Shown: in pieces, positions 55,424 through 64,000 of the stretch
How positions within the stretch are numbered: position 1 is the stretch's first letter
Layout of the letters: every line of letters starts with the position of its first letter
Assembly (NCBI RefSeq): GCF_000337475.1
Contig: NZ_AOIT01000021.1
Location: forward strand, 44,664-108,663
DNA length: 64,000 nucleotides
Source of the DNA: Natrinema limicola JCM 13563
Lineage (GTDB): Archaea > Halobacteriota > Halobacteria > Halobacteriales > Natrialbaceae
Direction: 5' to 3'
Position numbers and translations under genes: made by a program
The notes under the pieces: generated by a model
Seen by the model: only the letters and a program-made list of their open reading frames with translations
Databases searched by the model: none
What the model was told of the DNA's origin: nothing

Positions 55424-56914
55424 ATGGAGGTCCAAGGGAGGTGTATGGCAACCAGAATTGCACAGCGGCGAGAGCGGCTCTACGTCGATGGCGAGTGGCT
55501 CGAGACCGAAGATGTGCTCTCGGTTTCGGATCTCGCTGAAGGTGGAGCGTTCGCACAGGTCGCCGCGGCGGGACCGGCGGAGGCGCGGGCCGCGCTTGCG
55601 GCTGCCCACGAGATCAAGCCGACGCTTCGGGAGACGACTGTCGTCGAGCGCGCGACGTGGTGTGAGTCGATCGCTGAGAGACTCCGTGAGCGCGAGGAGG
55701 AACTCACGGAGGTCATCGTCCGCGAGGCCGGCAAACCGATCTCGTCGGCTCGCGGCGAGGTCGAGCAGGCGGCCGAGCGGTTCGACCGGGCGGCCGAAGA
55801 GGCACGCACTATCGTCAGCAACGGCGAATACCGCGAGGGGTCGACGGCGGGCCATGAGGGCTGGCAGGCGATCGTCAAGCACGAGCCGATCGGTGCCGTC
55901 CTCTGTATCACGCCGTACAACTATCCGCTCGCGACGACGGCACTGCAGGTCGCGCCTGCGATCGCGGCCGGTAACAGCGTCTTGCTCAAGCCTGCGAGCA
56001 AGACACCGATTTCGTCGGCAATCCTCGCCGACATCATCGCCGATATCGACGGGATTCCGGACGGCGCATTCAACTTCGTTCCGGGCGAAGCGGGCGAAAT
56101 CGGTGACGTCCTCGCCGGCGACGACCGCATCAACGCGATCGCCATGACCGGCTCCTCGGGCGCGGGCAAACACGTCGCCCGCGAGAGCGGCATGGTCAAC
56201 CTGCATATGGAACTTGGTGGGAACGCCCCAGCGGTCGTCTTCGACGACGCCGACCTCACGGACGTCGCGGGCAACTGCGCCAAAGGCTCGTTCAAGTACG
56301 CCGGCCAGCGCTGCTCGGCCATCTCGCGCGTGCTCGCTCACGAGTCGGTTCACGACGACCTCGTCGACATACTCGAGGACCAGATGGACGCCTGGCAGGC
56401 TGGCAATCTCTTCGATGAGAACACCGCATTCGGCCCGCTCATCAGCGAAGATCAGGCCGAGTGGGTCGAAGAACTCGTCGACGACGCCGTCGACAAGGGC
56501 GCGGAGATCGTCCGCGGCGGGAAACGGCGTGCCCCCGAGGGCGTCCCGGACGAACTCGCCGAGCAATTCTTCGAACCCACGCTGCTGGCGAACGTTCCAC
56601 ACGACGCACGTCTTGTCGACGAAGAGCAGTTCGGCCCCATCGCAGCGATCACGACGTTCGAGGACGAACAAGAGGCCCTCGAGCTCGCCAACGGCTCCGA
56701 TCTCGCACTCGACGCCGCAGTCTTCACGAGCGATTACAAGCGCGCGATGCGGATGGCAGAGCGCATCGACGCCGGTGCGGTCCGCATCAACGGTGCGCCA
56801 AGCCACGGCCTCGGCGACATCCCCTTCGGCGGCAACAAGGACTCGGGCATCGGCCGCGAAGGGCTCGACGCCTCGATCCACGCGATGATGCGCAAGAAGA
56901 GTATCGTCCTGTAG
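55424..56914 (+). CDS. gapN: Non-phosphorylating glyceraldehyde-3-phosphate dehydrogenase/aldehyde dehydrogenase
   Basis: The 496-residue NAD(P)-dependent aldehyde dehydrogenase has PIGAVLCITPYNYPLATTALQVAPAI, HMELGGNAPAVVFDDAD (catalytic Glu) and KYAGQRCSAISRVLAH (catalytic Cys). The substrate call is by resemblance to archaeal GapN, which oxidises glyceraldehyde 3-phosphate; other aldehydes are possible. Two starts compete: ATG 55424 is 27-34 bases after a TTTATTTT box (leaderless), while ATG 55445 follows a GGAGG at only 3 bases. I chose the former. Confidence 0.85.
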   Translation: MEVQGRCMATRIAQRRERLYVDGEWLETEDVLSVSDLAEGGAFAQVAAAGPAEARAALAAAHEIKPTLRETTVVERATWCESIAERLREREEELTEVIVREAGKPISSARGEVEQAAERFDRAAEEARTIVSNGEYREGSTAGHEGWQAIVKHEPIGAVLCITPYNYPLATTALQVAPAIAAGNSVLLKPASKTPISSAILADIIADIDGIPDGAFNFVPGEAGEIGDVLAGDDRINAIAMTGSSGAGKHVARESGMVNLHMELGGNAPAVVFDDADLTDVAGNCAKGSFKYAGQRCSAISRVLAHESVHDDLVDILEDQMDAWQAGNLFDENTAFGPLISEDQAEWVEELVDDAVDKGAEIVRGGKRRAPEGVPDELAEQFFEPTLLANVPHDARLVDEEQFGPIAAITTFEDEQEALELANGSDLALDAAVFTSDYKRAMRMAERIDAGAVRINGAPSHGLGDIPFGGNKDSGIGREGLDASIHAMMRKKSIVL

Positions 56915-56983
56915 GCGGACATTGCTGTCGACGCTTTTCGATAAAGCCCCGTCGCACGGTGCGCTCGAGACGATCTGTCTGTC

Positions 56984-58123
56984 TCAAAACGAGATCGATT
57001 TCTCGGCGACGACCGCCTCAGTTTCACCGCGGACAGCGACGATGGTGATTGTTCCTGACTCATCTCTACCGTACTCGAGTGTTGCGGCTTGGCCGACTTC
57101 GGTCAGTTCGTCGCGCAGGCCGGTCCAGTCGCGTATCTCGAGTCGGTCCGTATCGCCACTCGCGACGTAGGTAACCGTCACTGTTCGTGCTATCGAATCG
57201 ACGTCGATGGTCACACCCGCTTGCGGTTGCGTCGGTTGGCTTCCGCGTTCGGCGAACAGATCCCGGTACTCGTAGTCCGCGGTCGGCAGGGTCCTCGTCG
57301 CGACGCTGACGTTGCCGTCGGTCTCGACCGCCACATCGTCGAATCGGTCTGCCATCGCGTCCTCGAATTCGTCCATCCGCTGAGCGTCAGCAGAGACCGC
57401 GACCATCGACTGGGTCGTCGTCTCCGGTCCGAGCGCCCACGAGAACGCAGCCCCGTTGCCGTTCTCGTTGCCATCGTATTCGCCCCAGACGAACGTACTC
57501 CCGTCGAGTCGGTCGACCAACTGCCCAAAGCCGTCGTTCGTCTCGGCACGACGATCGGTGCCCTCAACGCCGGCCGCGAGGATGGCCTCGAGGGCCGCGC
57601 CGTCGGACGGGCTCACGACCAGCGTCTCCGACGAGACGGCCATCGAGATGCCGTCGCGTTCGAAGCGGTCGAAATCGCCGGTCGCCGACTCGAGTGCTGC
57701 GTCGACCGCGTCGGGATCGAACGAGCCAGAAACGACGACGTTGCCGGCGACGCCCTCGGACCCGAACCGGCAAATCGAGTCCACTGCCGGCTCACCGTCT
57801 GCTAACTGCTCGACGAACGCGCTGCTATCCCCATCGGGTACCGTCGGGATGGACTCGGTTACATTCGGTTGCAGCACGTCCTCGTGCTGGCGAACCGTCG
57901 CGAGGTCCCGATAGTGAAAGAGCAGTTCCGTGCACCCAGTGGCGGGGATCCACTGCTCGAGCGGTGTCAGATCGCTCGGGTCGTCGTCCGTCTCGCCGGT
58001 CGTGTCGGCTCCGTTGCCGTCGTCGGTCCCGAGCCCGCGTCCGCCGAGACACCCCGCGCCGGATACGAGACCCACACCTGTCCCCGTGGCTGCGAGTAGC
58101 CTGCGCCGTGAAATCTCTTTCAT
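56984..58123 (-). CDS. Tat-exported lipoprotein, unknown function
   Basis: The 379-residue protein begins with a Tat signal (RRR at 6-8, then a hydrophobic stretch) and a lipobox GAGC with the lipidated C25. Haloarchaeal lipoproteins of this sort are exported folded and anchored outside. A Gly/Asp/Thr-rich linker of about 30 residues precedes a beta-rich body with no family known to me. The repetitive helical and strand pattern suggests a duplicated domain. A TATATG box about 30 bases before the ATG supports the start. Confidence 0.75.
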   Translation of the reverse strand: MKEISRRRLLAATGTGVGLVSGAGCLGGRGLGTDDGNGADTTGETDDDPSDLTPLEQWIPATGCTELLFHYRDLATVRQHEDVLQPNVTESIPTVPDGDSSAFVEQLADGEPAVDSICRFGSEGVAGNVVVSGSFDPDAVDAALESATGDFDRFERDGISMAVSSETLVVSPSDGAALEAILAAGVEGTDRRAETNDGFGQLVDRLDGSTFVWGEYDGNENGNGAAFSWALGPETTTQSMVAVSADAQRMDEFEDAMADRFDDVAVETDGNVSVATRTLPTADYEYRDLFAERGSQPTQPQAGVTIDVDSIARTVTVTYVASGDTDRLEIRDWTGLRDELTEVGQAATLEYGRDESGTITIVAVRGETEAVVAEKSISF

Positions 58124-58362
58124 AGTGATACGACACACTCGAAACTGACCTCTCATATAGATGTCTAGTTTCGGCAACTCATACTACTGGACAGCAGTCA
58201 ATACGACGCCGGTCGCGAATTTGCGGCCGTCCCCGTAGGTGACGGCCGCATACATGCGACCGGCGTCACGTCGTTCTGTCCGGCAGTATCAGCACTCCGC
58301 GTCAGATTTCGGTTCCGGGTATCGCCGAAGGATCTACCCCACTCGGCGGTGGAGCATCGGCC

Positions 58363-59319
58363 ATGACTCACGACGTGCTCGTCGCTGGCGAAGCCCTGGT
58401 CGACTTCATCCCCGAACGCGCCGGCCCGCTCGAGGACGTCGCCGGCTTCGAGCGCCGGCCCGGTGGTGCGCCCGCGAACGTCGCCGTCGCGCTCGCCCGA
58501 CTTGACGACCCGCCACTGTTCTGGACCCGCGTCGGCGACGATCCGTTCGGTCGCTACCTCGAGCGGACGCTCGCCGATTATGGCCTCCCCACTCGATTCG
58601 TCGCCCGTGACGCCGAGGCGAAGACGACGCTCGCGTTCGTCACGCACGACGAGACCGGCGACCGCGAGTTTACGTTCTACCGCGACGACACGGCTGACAC
58701 ATGCCTCGAGCCCGGCCGGATCGACGACCAAACGCTCGCCGACTGCGAGTGGATCCACGCCGGCGGCGTGACTCTCTCGGGCGGCTCTGCGCGTGCGGCG
58801 ACGCTAGAGCTGCTCGAGCGGGCCGCTACTGCGGACTGTACGATCTCGTTCGATCCGAACTGGCGGCCGGAGCTGTGGCCAGACGAAGAGGCGTTCGCGA
58901 GTACAGTGGGCGACGCACTCGCCCACGTCGACGTCTGTTTCGCGACGGCAACCGAACTCGAGGCGCTGGGCGCGTCGGGCGAATCACCGACCGAAATCGC
59001 TCGCGCGGCGATCGACGGCGGCGCGGCCCATACGGTCTTTGTGACGCGCGGGAGCGAGGGGGCGGTTGCCGTCGCGAGCGACGATGCGGCGTGGCCCACA
59101 GCCACGGTTTCGCATCGGGGATTCGCGGTCGATACCGTCGATACGACCGGTGCTGGCGATGCCTTCGTTGCCGGCGCGATCGACGCCCTGCGGGACGGTC
59201 GCGATCTCACGGCGACAGTGACGTTCGCAAACGCGGTCGCGGCGACGGCGACCACCGCTCGCGGCGCGATGGCGGCGCTCCCGACTCGCGACGCGGTGGA
59301 TCAGTTGCTCGAGGAGTAG
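58363..59319 (+). CDS. PfkB-family sugar kinase (fructokinase-like)
   Basis: The 318-residue ribokinase-fold enzyme begins HDVLVAGEALVDFIPERAG, has RRPGGAPANVAVALARL and the catalytic DTTGAGDAFVAGAI. These favour a fructokinase or 2-keto-3-deoxygluconate kinase-like role; the sugar is not determined. No transporter or aldolase is adjacent. It is divergent from the lipoprotein gene. Confidence 0.88.
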   Translation: MTHDVLVAGEALVDFIPERAGPLEDVAGFERRPGGAPANVAVALARLDDPPLFWTRVGDDPFGRYLERTLADYGLPTRFVARDAEAKTTLAFVTHDETGDREFTFYRDDTADTCLEPGRIDDQTLADCEWIHAGGVTLSGGSARAATLELLERAATADCTISFDPNWRPELWPDEEAFASTVGDALAHVDVCFATATELEALGASGESPTEIARAAIDGGAAHTVFVTRGSEGAVAVASDDAAWPTATVSHRGFAVDTVDTTGAGDAFVAGAIDALRDGRDLTATVTFANAVAATATTARGAMAALPTRDAVDQLLEE

Positions 59320-59401
59320 CGATCGAACGCGGTCATGGCCGCCCCAAACGGCCCGTAGCTGCAAGCCAGATCGCTATCCGGCCCTGTGACGGATGGAGGG
59401 T

Positions 59402-60574
59402 ATGGATCGCAACGCTCGCGAAGTGGTTCCGTTCGCAAAGTCGGTCGTGACCGGGATTCAGGAAAAGAACGTGACGTTTATGGCCGCCAGCATCGCCTAT
59501 CAGGCGTTCGTCTCGCTGATTCCGTTGCTCGTGTTGCTGTTCTTTCTGGTGTCGTTCGTCGGTAACGAGGGGCTCGCGACGCAGGTGTCGTCGATGACCG
59601 AGGGGGTCCTGCCCGAGAGCGGCCAGGTCATCCTCGAGCAAGGGATCGAAGGCTCGACCGGCAGCGTCGGCACCTCCATCATCGGGCTGATCGCGCTCGT
59701 CTGGGGGTCGCTGAAGATCTTCCGCGGGCTGGACACCGCATTTTCGGAGATTTATACGTCGACCGCGGAGAACTCGCTGATCGATCAGGTGCGCGATGGA
59801 GCCGTCGTCTTCGGGGCAATCATCGTCGCGCTGATCGCCGCCGCAGCGACCACTGTCGTCTTCGCGTTCTTCCCGGACAGTCTATTCATCGGGCTCTTGA
59901 ACCCGCTGTTGCTCGTGATCGGACTGATGATCGCCTTCTTACCGATGTTCTACTTCTTCCCGGACATCGATCTCTCGATTCGTGAGGTGCTGCCGGGTGT
60001 CATCGTCGCCGCCGTCGGCTGGGCGGCCCTCCAGTCGTTGTTTCAGGTTTACGTTGCCATGTCGAGTAGCTCCGACTCGGCGGGACCGATCGGCGCAATC
60101 CTTCTCTTGCTGACCTGGCTGTATTTCGGCGGCCTGATACTACTCGTCGGAGCCGTCGTCAACGCCACTCACTCGGGCCACATCGAAATCGAATCCGACG
60201 ACGCGGCTACCGACACCGCGTCGCTCGAGGGAATCCCAGCGGACGACGACCGCACCTCGTTCGTCGATTCGGCCGACCGCGACCGCGAGCGACTCGAGCG
60301 GGAACTGGCCGAGCTCCGGCACGAACGTGATCAGCTGCGAAACGATCGTTCGGCACAGCGCAGCCGCCGGTACCGACTCGAGGATCAGGTCGACACGCTC
60401 GAAACGCGGCTCGATGAGCTCGAGGCGGCAAATCGAGATCTCGAGACCGAAAACGAACGACTCCGGCGCGAGCGTTCGGCCCGGCAAGGATCGTCGTGGC
60501 GACAGCGGCTTCGTGGCGTCCTGACGGACGTTCGGACGCTGAACATCGGCGTTTTCAAAACCCAGCGTGAATAG
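59402..60574 (+). CDS. YihY/BrkB family membrane protein with C-terminal coiled coil
   Basis: The 390-residue protein has six membrane helices in the first 265 residues (TFMAASIAYQAFVSLIPLLVLLFF; VWGSLKIFRGLDTAFSEIY; LTWLYFGGLILLVGAVVNA) as in YihY/BrkB, which may be a transporter or envelope protein. The next 120 residues form an Arg/Glu-rich coiled coil, beyond the bacterial family length. The ATG at 59402 is 24-31 bases after a GCTATCCGG box, and an ATG three codons earlier is possible. Confidence 0.85.
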   Translation: MDRNAREVVPFAKSVVTGIQEKNVTFMAASIAYQAFVSLIPLLVLLFFLVSFVGNEGLATQVSSMTEGVLPESGQVILEQGIEGSTGSVGTSIIGLIALVWGSLKIFRGLDTAFSEIYTSTAENSLIDQVRDGAVVFGAIIVALIAAAATTVVFAFFPDSLFIGLLNPLLLVIGLMIAFLPMFYFFPDIDLSIREVLPGVIVAAVGWAALQSLFQVYVAMSSSSDSAGPIGAILLLLTWLYFGGLILLVGAVVNATHSGHIEIESDDAATDTASLEGIPADDDRTSFVDSADRDRERLERELAELRHERDQLRNDRSAQRSRRYRLEDQVDTLETRLDELEAANRDLETENERLRRERSARQGSSWRQRLRGVLTDVRTLNIGVFKTQRE

Positions 60575-60631
60575 CTCGATGGTCCGACTCGAGTCGTGAC
60601 GCCTTAGTACGTGCCCGTTCCACCGGAATTC

Positions 60632-61054
60632 ATGTCCCACCCAGTCCGTGACGCGCGGCGTCGGATCCGGACGGACCACGCGCCGATCGTCGATGGGATC
60701 GACGCCTGTGCCGACGCGGTCGCTGCCCCCTGGGATACCGCGCGAACGACCGACAGGAAGACGGTCGCGGATGGGCTCCACCAGACGCTCGCAGATGCCG
60801 GGGTTCTCGAGGCCCTGCCGAGAGTGCTCGCAGACGCGGTCGACGCAACTGGGTACGAACTTCGGGCGACTCCCGTCCCCGCACCGCCCTACGTCGTCGT
60901 GACCAGCCGGGGCCCTCTGCTTCGCGCGACGATCGATCCGGGCCGGCTCGTGATCCGGTTCGACACGTTCGAGGTGGTTCGCGACCCAGTTCCGGATCGA
61001 CCACCAGCTTACCGGCGGCTCGATGGGACCCGACTCGAGGTCTCCCTCGAGTAG
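60632..61054 (+). CDS. Hypothetical haloarchaeal protein
   Basis: The 140-residue soluble protein has a helical N-terminal half (ADAVAAPWDTARTTDRKTVADGLHQTLADAGVLEALP) and a beta-rich C-terminal half (PPYVVVTSRGPLLRATIDPGRLVIRFDTFEVVR). I believe it belongs to a small family in haloarchaea but cannot name its role. It follows the YihY gene by 57 bp. The ATG at 60632 was used because the residues before it (from a GTG at 60611) are not family-like. Confidence 0.6.
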   Translation: MSHPVRDARRRIRTDHAPIVDGIDACADAVAAPWDTARTTDRKTVADGLHQTLADAGVLEALPRVLADAVDATGYELRATPVPAPPYVVVTSRGPLLRATIDPGRLVIRFDTFEVVRDPVPDRPPAYRRLDGTRLEVSLE

Positions 61055-61214
61055 AGCCATCGTGCTCGCTTCTTTGCGTCCTCGCTTCCTCGCTAAGTCG
61101 GCTCGACGCTGAGTGCCGATCCGATAGCATAATAACTCAGTTCGCTATACGGGCAGTAGTTATTAACAGAGATCGTATCCAATGGCGAGAATTAATAAAA
61201 AAGAACCGCCCGAT

Positions 61215-61226
61215 AATAATACTTAT
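61215..61226 (+). promoter_or_regulatory. TATA region of the znu operon
   Basis: TAATACTTATAC lies 25-36 bases before the znuA ATG at 61251. The A/T-rich run upstream (61133-61215) includes the palindromic GTTATTAAC at about 61156-61164, a place for a zinc regulator, but no zur-like gene is seen. Confidence 0.5.
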
Positions 61227-61250
61227 ACTCGGGTAGCACTAGCCTCGAGT

Positions 61251-62366
61251 ATGAAGCTGACACGACGGACGCTGCTGCAGACGGCTGCCGGCACAGCCGC
61301 CGCGAGTACCGTCGCCGGTTGTCTCGATGATATTAGCGCGGCAGATGCGAACCTCGACGCCGGCTACGCCGCCTTCTTTACCCTGTGGGACTGGGCCGAG
61401 CAGGTCAGCGGCGACGCGATCGACTTCGAGAACCCGGTCGGAACCGGACAGGCCGGTCACGGCTGGTCACCAAGCGGCGACCTCACCCGGGACATCGCCG
61501 ACGCCGGCGTCTTCGTCTACTTCGATACGCCTGCGTTCTCGTGGGCTCAGGACGTCGCGGCAACGCTCGAGGCAGACTACGACACCGTCGCCGTAATCGA
61601 TGGGCTCGAAGGACTGGACGACCAGCTGTTGGGCTGGGATCACGAAACCGACAGCCACGACAACGAAAGCGAGGACAATCATAGCACCGAGACTCACGAT
61701 GGCCACGACCACGAAAGCGAAGACAATCATAGCACCGAGACTCACGATGGCCACGACCACGAAAGCGAAGGCGATCATAACACCGAGACTCACGATGGCC
61801 ACGATCACGGCGAAGCGTCGATCGACCCACACGTCTGGCTCGATCCCGTGCTCGCGACAGAGATCGTCGAGACGATCGCGTCGGGACTGGCCGACGCCGA
61901 TCCGGACAACGCCGAGACCTACGAGGAGAACGCCGCATCGTATACGACCGACCTCGAGTCGATAGACCAGCAGTTAACGGAGCTACTCGAGACGGCAAAT
62001 CAACGTGTCGCCGTCTTCGCCGGCCACGACTCGTTTACCTATCTACAGGACCGCTACGGGTTCGATATTCATACGCCGGTCGGCGTCTCCCCGCAGGAAG
62101 AGCCGAGTGCCAACGACATTTCCGAGACGATCGAACTCGTCGATTCGGAGGGCATCGAGACGATCCTCTACGATCCCTTCGAGGATCCCGACGGCGCGTA
62201 CCCACTCGTCGAGACGATCCTCGCGGAGAGCGACGCTACCGACGCGATGCCGATTACGCACCTCTCGGGGACGCTCACGACGTGGCAAGACGAGGGCTGG
62301 GGGTATCTCGAGCAAATGGAAGAGATAAACATCCCCGCGTTCAGAGAGGTACTAGACACACAGTGA
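61251..62366 (+). CDS. znuA: Zinc ABC transporter substrate-binding lipoprotein
   Basis: The 371-residue solute-binding protein starts with a Tat signal (RR at 5-6) and a lipobox ending at C24. The cluster A-1 metal-binding fold is visible (AGHGWSPSGDLTRDIADAGVFVYF; DPHVWLDPVLATEIVETI; FAGHDSFTYLQDRYGFDI). Between the first and second halves is a His/Asp/Glu-rich loop built of three 16-residue repeats, a typical zinc-collecting loop. It binds zinc (or manganese) outside the cell. The znuC start codon overlaps its stop. Confidence 0.93.
   Translation: MKLTRRTLLQTAAGTAAASTVAGCLDDISAADANLDAGYAAFFTLWDWAEQVSGDAIDFENPVGTGQAGHGWSPSGDLTRDIADAGVFVYFDTPAFSWAQDVAATLEADYDTVAVIDGLEGLDDQLLGWDHETDSHDNESEDNHSTETHDGHDHESEDNHSTETHDGHDHESEGDHNTETHDGHDHGEASIDPHVWLDPVLATEIVETIASGLADADPDNAETYEENAASYTTDLESIDQQLTELLETANQRVAVFAGHDSFTYLQDRYGFDIHTPVGVSPQEEPSANDISETIELVDSEGIETILYDPFEDPDGAYPLVETILAESDATDAMPITHLSGTLTTWQDEGWGYLEQMEEINIPAFREVLDTQ
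61665..61808 (+). repeat. Three 48-bp tandem repeats in the znuA histidine-rich loop
   Basis: Units start at 61665, 61713 and 61761. Each encodes about 16 residues with the pattern ESEDNHSTETHDGHDH. The first two units are almost identical; the third has a few changes (EGDHN). This array forms the metal-binding loop of ZnuA. Confidence 0.8.
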
Positions 62367-63100
62367 CCGTCGTCGCGCTCGAAAACGTAACGTTTGCCTA
62401 CGGCGAACAGCCAGCGGTCAAGGACGTCACGCTGCGGGTCGATGAGGGAGACTTTCTGGGCCTGATCGGTCCCAACGGCTCGGGCAAGACCACGCTGTTG
62501 CACCTCATGCTCGGATTGCGCACGCCCGACAGTGGGACGATTGAACTCTTCGGCGAGCCCGTCTCGGCGTTCGACGACGGCGAGCGCATCGGGTACGTCT
62601 CCCAGCAGGCCACCAGTGGCGGCGGTTCGATGCCGGTTACCGTCCGCGAAGCGGTGACGATGGGGCGGTTCGCCCACGCGGGCCACGGCCGGCTGACTGC
62701 CGACGATCACGCGATCGTCGACGACGCACTCGAGACCGTCGGCATTACCGATCTCGCTGACCGACAGGTCAACCAGCTGTCCGGCGGCCAGCGCCAGCGG
62801 GCCTACATCGCCCGTGCGCTGGCCTCCGAAGCCGATCTGCTCGCACTCGACGAGCCGACCGTCGGCGTCGACGCCGAATCCCGGGACGCGTTCTACCAGT
62901 TGCTCGAGTCGCTCAACGACGATGGGATCACGATCATCCTGATCGAACACGACATCGGCGTCGTGACGGATCGGGCAAACCGAATCGCCTGTATTAACAC
63001 GGAACTGTACCACCACGGTGATACCGAATCGTTCGTCGAAAGCGATGCCCTGACCGAGGCCTACGGTGCGACGGGCCAGGTCGTCCACCACCATCACTGA
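62363..63100 (+). CDS. znuC: Zinc ABC transporter ATP-binding protein
   Basis: The 245-residue ABC ATPase has Walker A GPNGSGKTT, the Q-loop in YVSQQA, signature LSGGQRQRAYIARAL, Walker B DLLALDEPT and the H-loop in LIEHD. The C-terminus ends in HHHH, which may bind metal. GTG at 62363 overlaps the znuA stop (GTGA), so start and stop share bases. It powers zinc uptake through ZnuB. Confidence 0.95.
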   Translation: MTVVALENVTFAYGEQPAVKDVTLRVDEGDFLGLIGPNGSGKTTLLHLMLGLRTPDSGTIELFGEPVSAFDDGERIGYVSQQATSGGGSMPVTVREAVTMGRFAHAGHGRLTADDHAIVDDALETVGITDLADRQVNQLSGGQRQRAYIARALASEADLLALDEPTVGVDAESRDAFYQLLESLNDDGITIILIEHDIGVVTDRANRIACINTELYHHGDTESFVESDALTEAYGATGQVVHHHH

Positions 63101-64000
63101 TGACTACAAACGGCTCCCTTCGTCGGCGGCTCGAGCACGTCGGGATCGCCGTGACTGCCGTCCTCGCAGTAGCGATGGTTGTGCTGCTGGCGATCGACGC
63201 GTTGCGCGAAGTCCCGGTCGTCGGAACGCTGTACGAACAGCTTCGGATCGCGGGCTGGTGGGCGGATCACTACCTCGGGACGAGCGTCTTCTATCATCCG
63301 TTCATGTGGCGTTCGATCGCGACGGGGATCCTGATCGGCGTCGTCGCGCCGCTGGTCGGCACGTATCTCGTTCACCGCGAGATGGCCCTGATCGGTGAAA
63401 CATTGGCGCATACGGCCTTTGCCGGCGTCGCAGTCGGGTTTCTGGTGAGTTCGATCACCGGCTGGAGCGGCTCGCTGATGCTTGTCGCGCTCGTCGTCGG
63501 GGTGCTTGGCGCACTCGCGGTCCAGTGGCTCGCCGAGCGAACCGACACCTACGGCGACGTGCCGATCGCGATCATGTTGACCGGGAGCTTCGCCGTTGGG
63601 ACGCTGGTCATCAGCTACGGTCGCGGGATGTCCGGCATCAACGTCCAGGACTTCATTTTCGGCAGCATCTCGGTCGTTACCCCCTCGGGTGCGCGGCTGA
63701 TGGCTGTCATTAGCGTGGTCGTCGTCGCCGTCACCGTCGCGACCTACAAACAGCTGCTGTTCATTACGTTCGACGAGCAGGCCGCCCGCGTCGCACGGCT
63801 CAACGTCACGTGGTACAACACCCTGCTGATCGTGATGACGGCTGTCGTCATCGTCGGCGCGATGCAGATCCTCGGCGTAATCCTCGTCGCCGCGATGCTG
63901 GTCGTCCCCGTCGCCGCGGGCACCCAACTCGCTCAGAGCTTCCGGGAGACGCTCTACCTGTCGATCCTCTTCGGACAGGTGGCCGTCATCGGCGGCTTCG
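63100..64000 (+). CDS. znuB: Zinc ABC transporter permease (partial, runs off the right edge)
   Basis: The frame is open from the ATG at 63100 to the end of the window, 300 codons. The ATG overlaps the znuC TGA (TGATG). A first helix (VGIAVTAVLAVAMVVLLAID), TYLVHREMALIGETLAHTAFAGVAVGFLV and further helices match ABC-3 permeases. The family is about 270-300 residues, so little is missing, but the stop codon is not in the window. Confidence 0.92.
   Translation, partial: MTTNGSLRRRLEHVGIAVTAVLAVAMVVLLAIDALREVPVVGTLYEQLRIAGWWADHYLGTSVFYHPFMWRSIATGILIGVVAPLVGTYLVHREMALIGETLAHTAFAGVAVGFLVSSITGWSGSLMLVALVVGVLGALAVQWLAERTDTYGDVPIAIMLTGSFAVGTLVISYGRGMSGINVQDFIFGSISVVTPSGARLMAVISVVVVAVTVATYKQLLFITFDEQAARVARLNVTWYNTLLIVMTAVVIVGAMQILGVILVAAMLVVPVAAGTQLAQSFRETLYLSILFGQVAVIGGF

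Noticed and set aside
55391-56881. Open frame of about 500 codons antisense to gapN
   Set aside because: No motif; the sense gene has all aldehyde dehydrogenase residues.
61665-61808. The three 48-bp units as a separate mobile or CRISPR-like repeat
   Set aside because: They are in frame inside znuA and encode the histidine-rich loop expected of the family.

Overview
The window looks like chromosomal DNA of an extremely halophilic archaeon (class Halobacteria). The evidence is GC-rich DNA, strongly acidic proteins, TATA boxes about 25-30 bases before ATG with almost no leaders, Tat-dependent lipoproteins, and haloarchaeal families (HTH_10 regulators, HalX, GTP cyclohydrolase III, archaeal S-adenosylmethionine synthetase). 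A complete methylaspartate-cycle cluster fits genera such as Haloarcula, Natrinema or Haloterrigena; the genus is inference. I see no rRNA, CRISPR array, transposase or intact prophage, so this is mostly core chromosome.

Layout. 0-6.4 kb: tRNA-Arg with an att-like 20-bp duplication, TatA, peroxiredoxin, an HD hydrolase, two small membrane proteins and the succinate dehydrogenase operon sdhCDBA. 6.6-17 kb: an aspartoacylase-family hydrolase, a GNAT-zinc ribbon protein, a polysaccharide flippase, a RimK/retropepsin-like fusion, KatG, an AlkA-like glycosylase and a solitary L-aspartate oxidase-like flavoprotein. 17-20.6 kb: a metal-efflux P1B ATPase with a cysteine-bearing regulator. 20.7-26 kb: fatty acid oxidation (two acyl-CoA dehydrogenases and a fused 3-hydroxyacyl-CoA dehydrogenase/enoyl-CoA hydratase) around a HalX response regulator. 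26-35.5 kb: cupin, NikR, creatininase family, O-methyltransferase, dCTP deaminase/dUTPase family, UspA, tRNA-Thr, GNAT, phosphoglycerate kinase, CBS-zinc ribbon and GTP cyclohydrolase III.

36.5-43.2 kb holds the methylaspartate-cycle genes: mct, divergent from glmS-glmE-mal-mch-mcl. Together they turn glutamate into glyoxylate and propionyl-CoA and so let acetyl-CoA be assimilated. They fit with the nearby beta-oxidation genes, which make acetyl-CoA, and with the succinate dehydrogenase.

43.2-64 kb: ThiI, an MFS carrier, S-adenosylmethionine synthetase, a CYTH protein, an FKBP isomerase, a RecA-fold protein with a broken P-loop, pyrBI, two universal stress/macro-domain genes, an iron-linked pair (a small acidic protein and Dps) with DtxR-like boxes, GapN, a Tat lipoprotein, a PfkB sugar kinase, a YihY protein and a zinc ABC importer (znuACB) that runs off the right edge.

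The most unusual signal is a dispersed intergenic palindrome of about 70-85 bp in five diverged copies. Its inner and outer stems show compensatory base changes around a conserved GCGACC loop, and two copies start inside a gene's TGA stop codon. Other points of note are two in-frame hairpin-rich insertions in conserved enzymes, DtxR-like operators in opposite geometries, and a tandem repeat in the pyrB leader.
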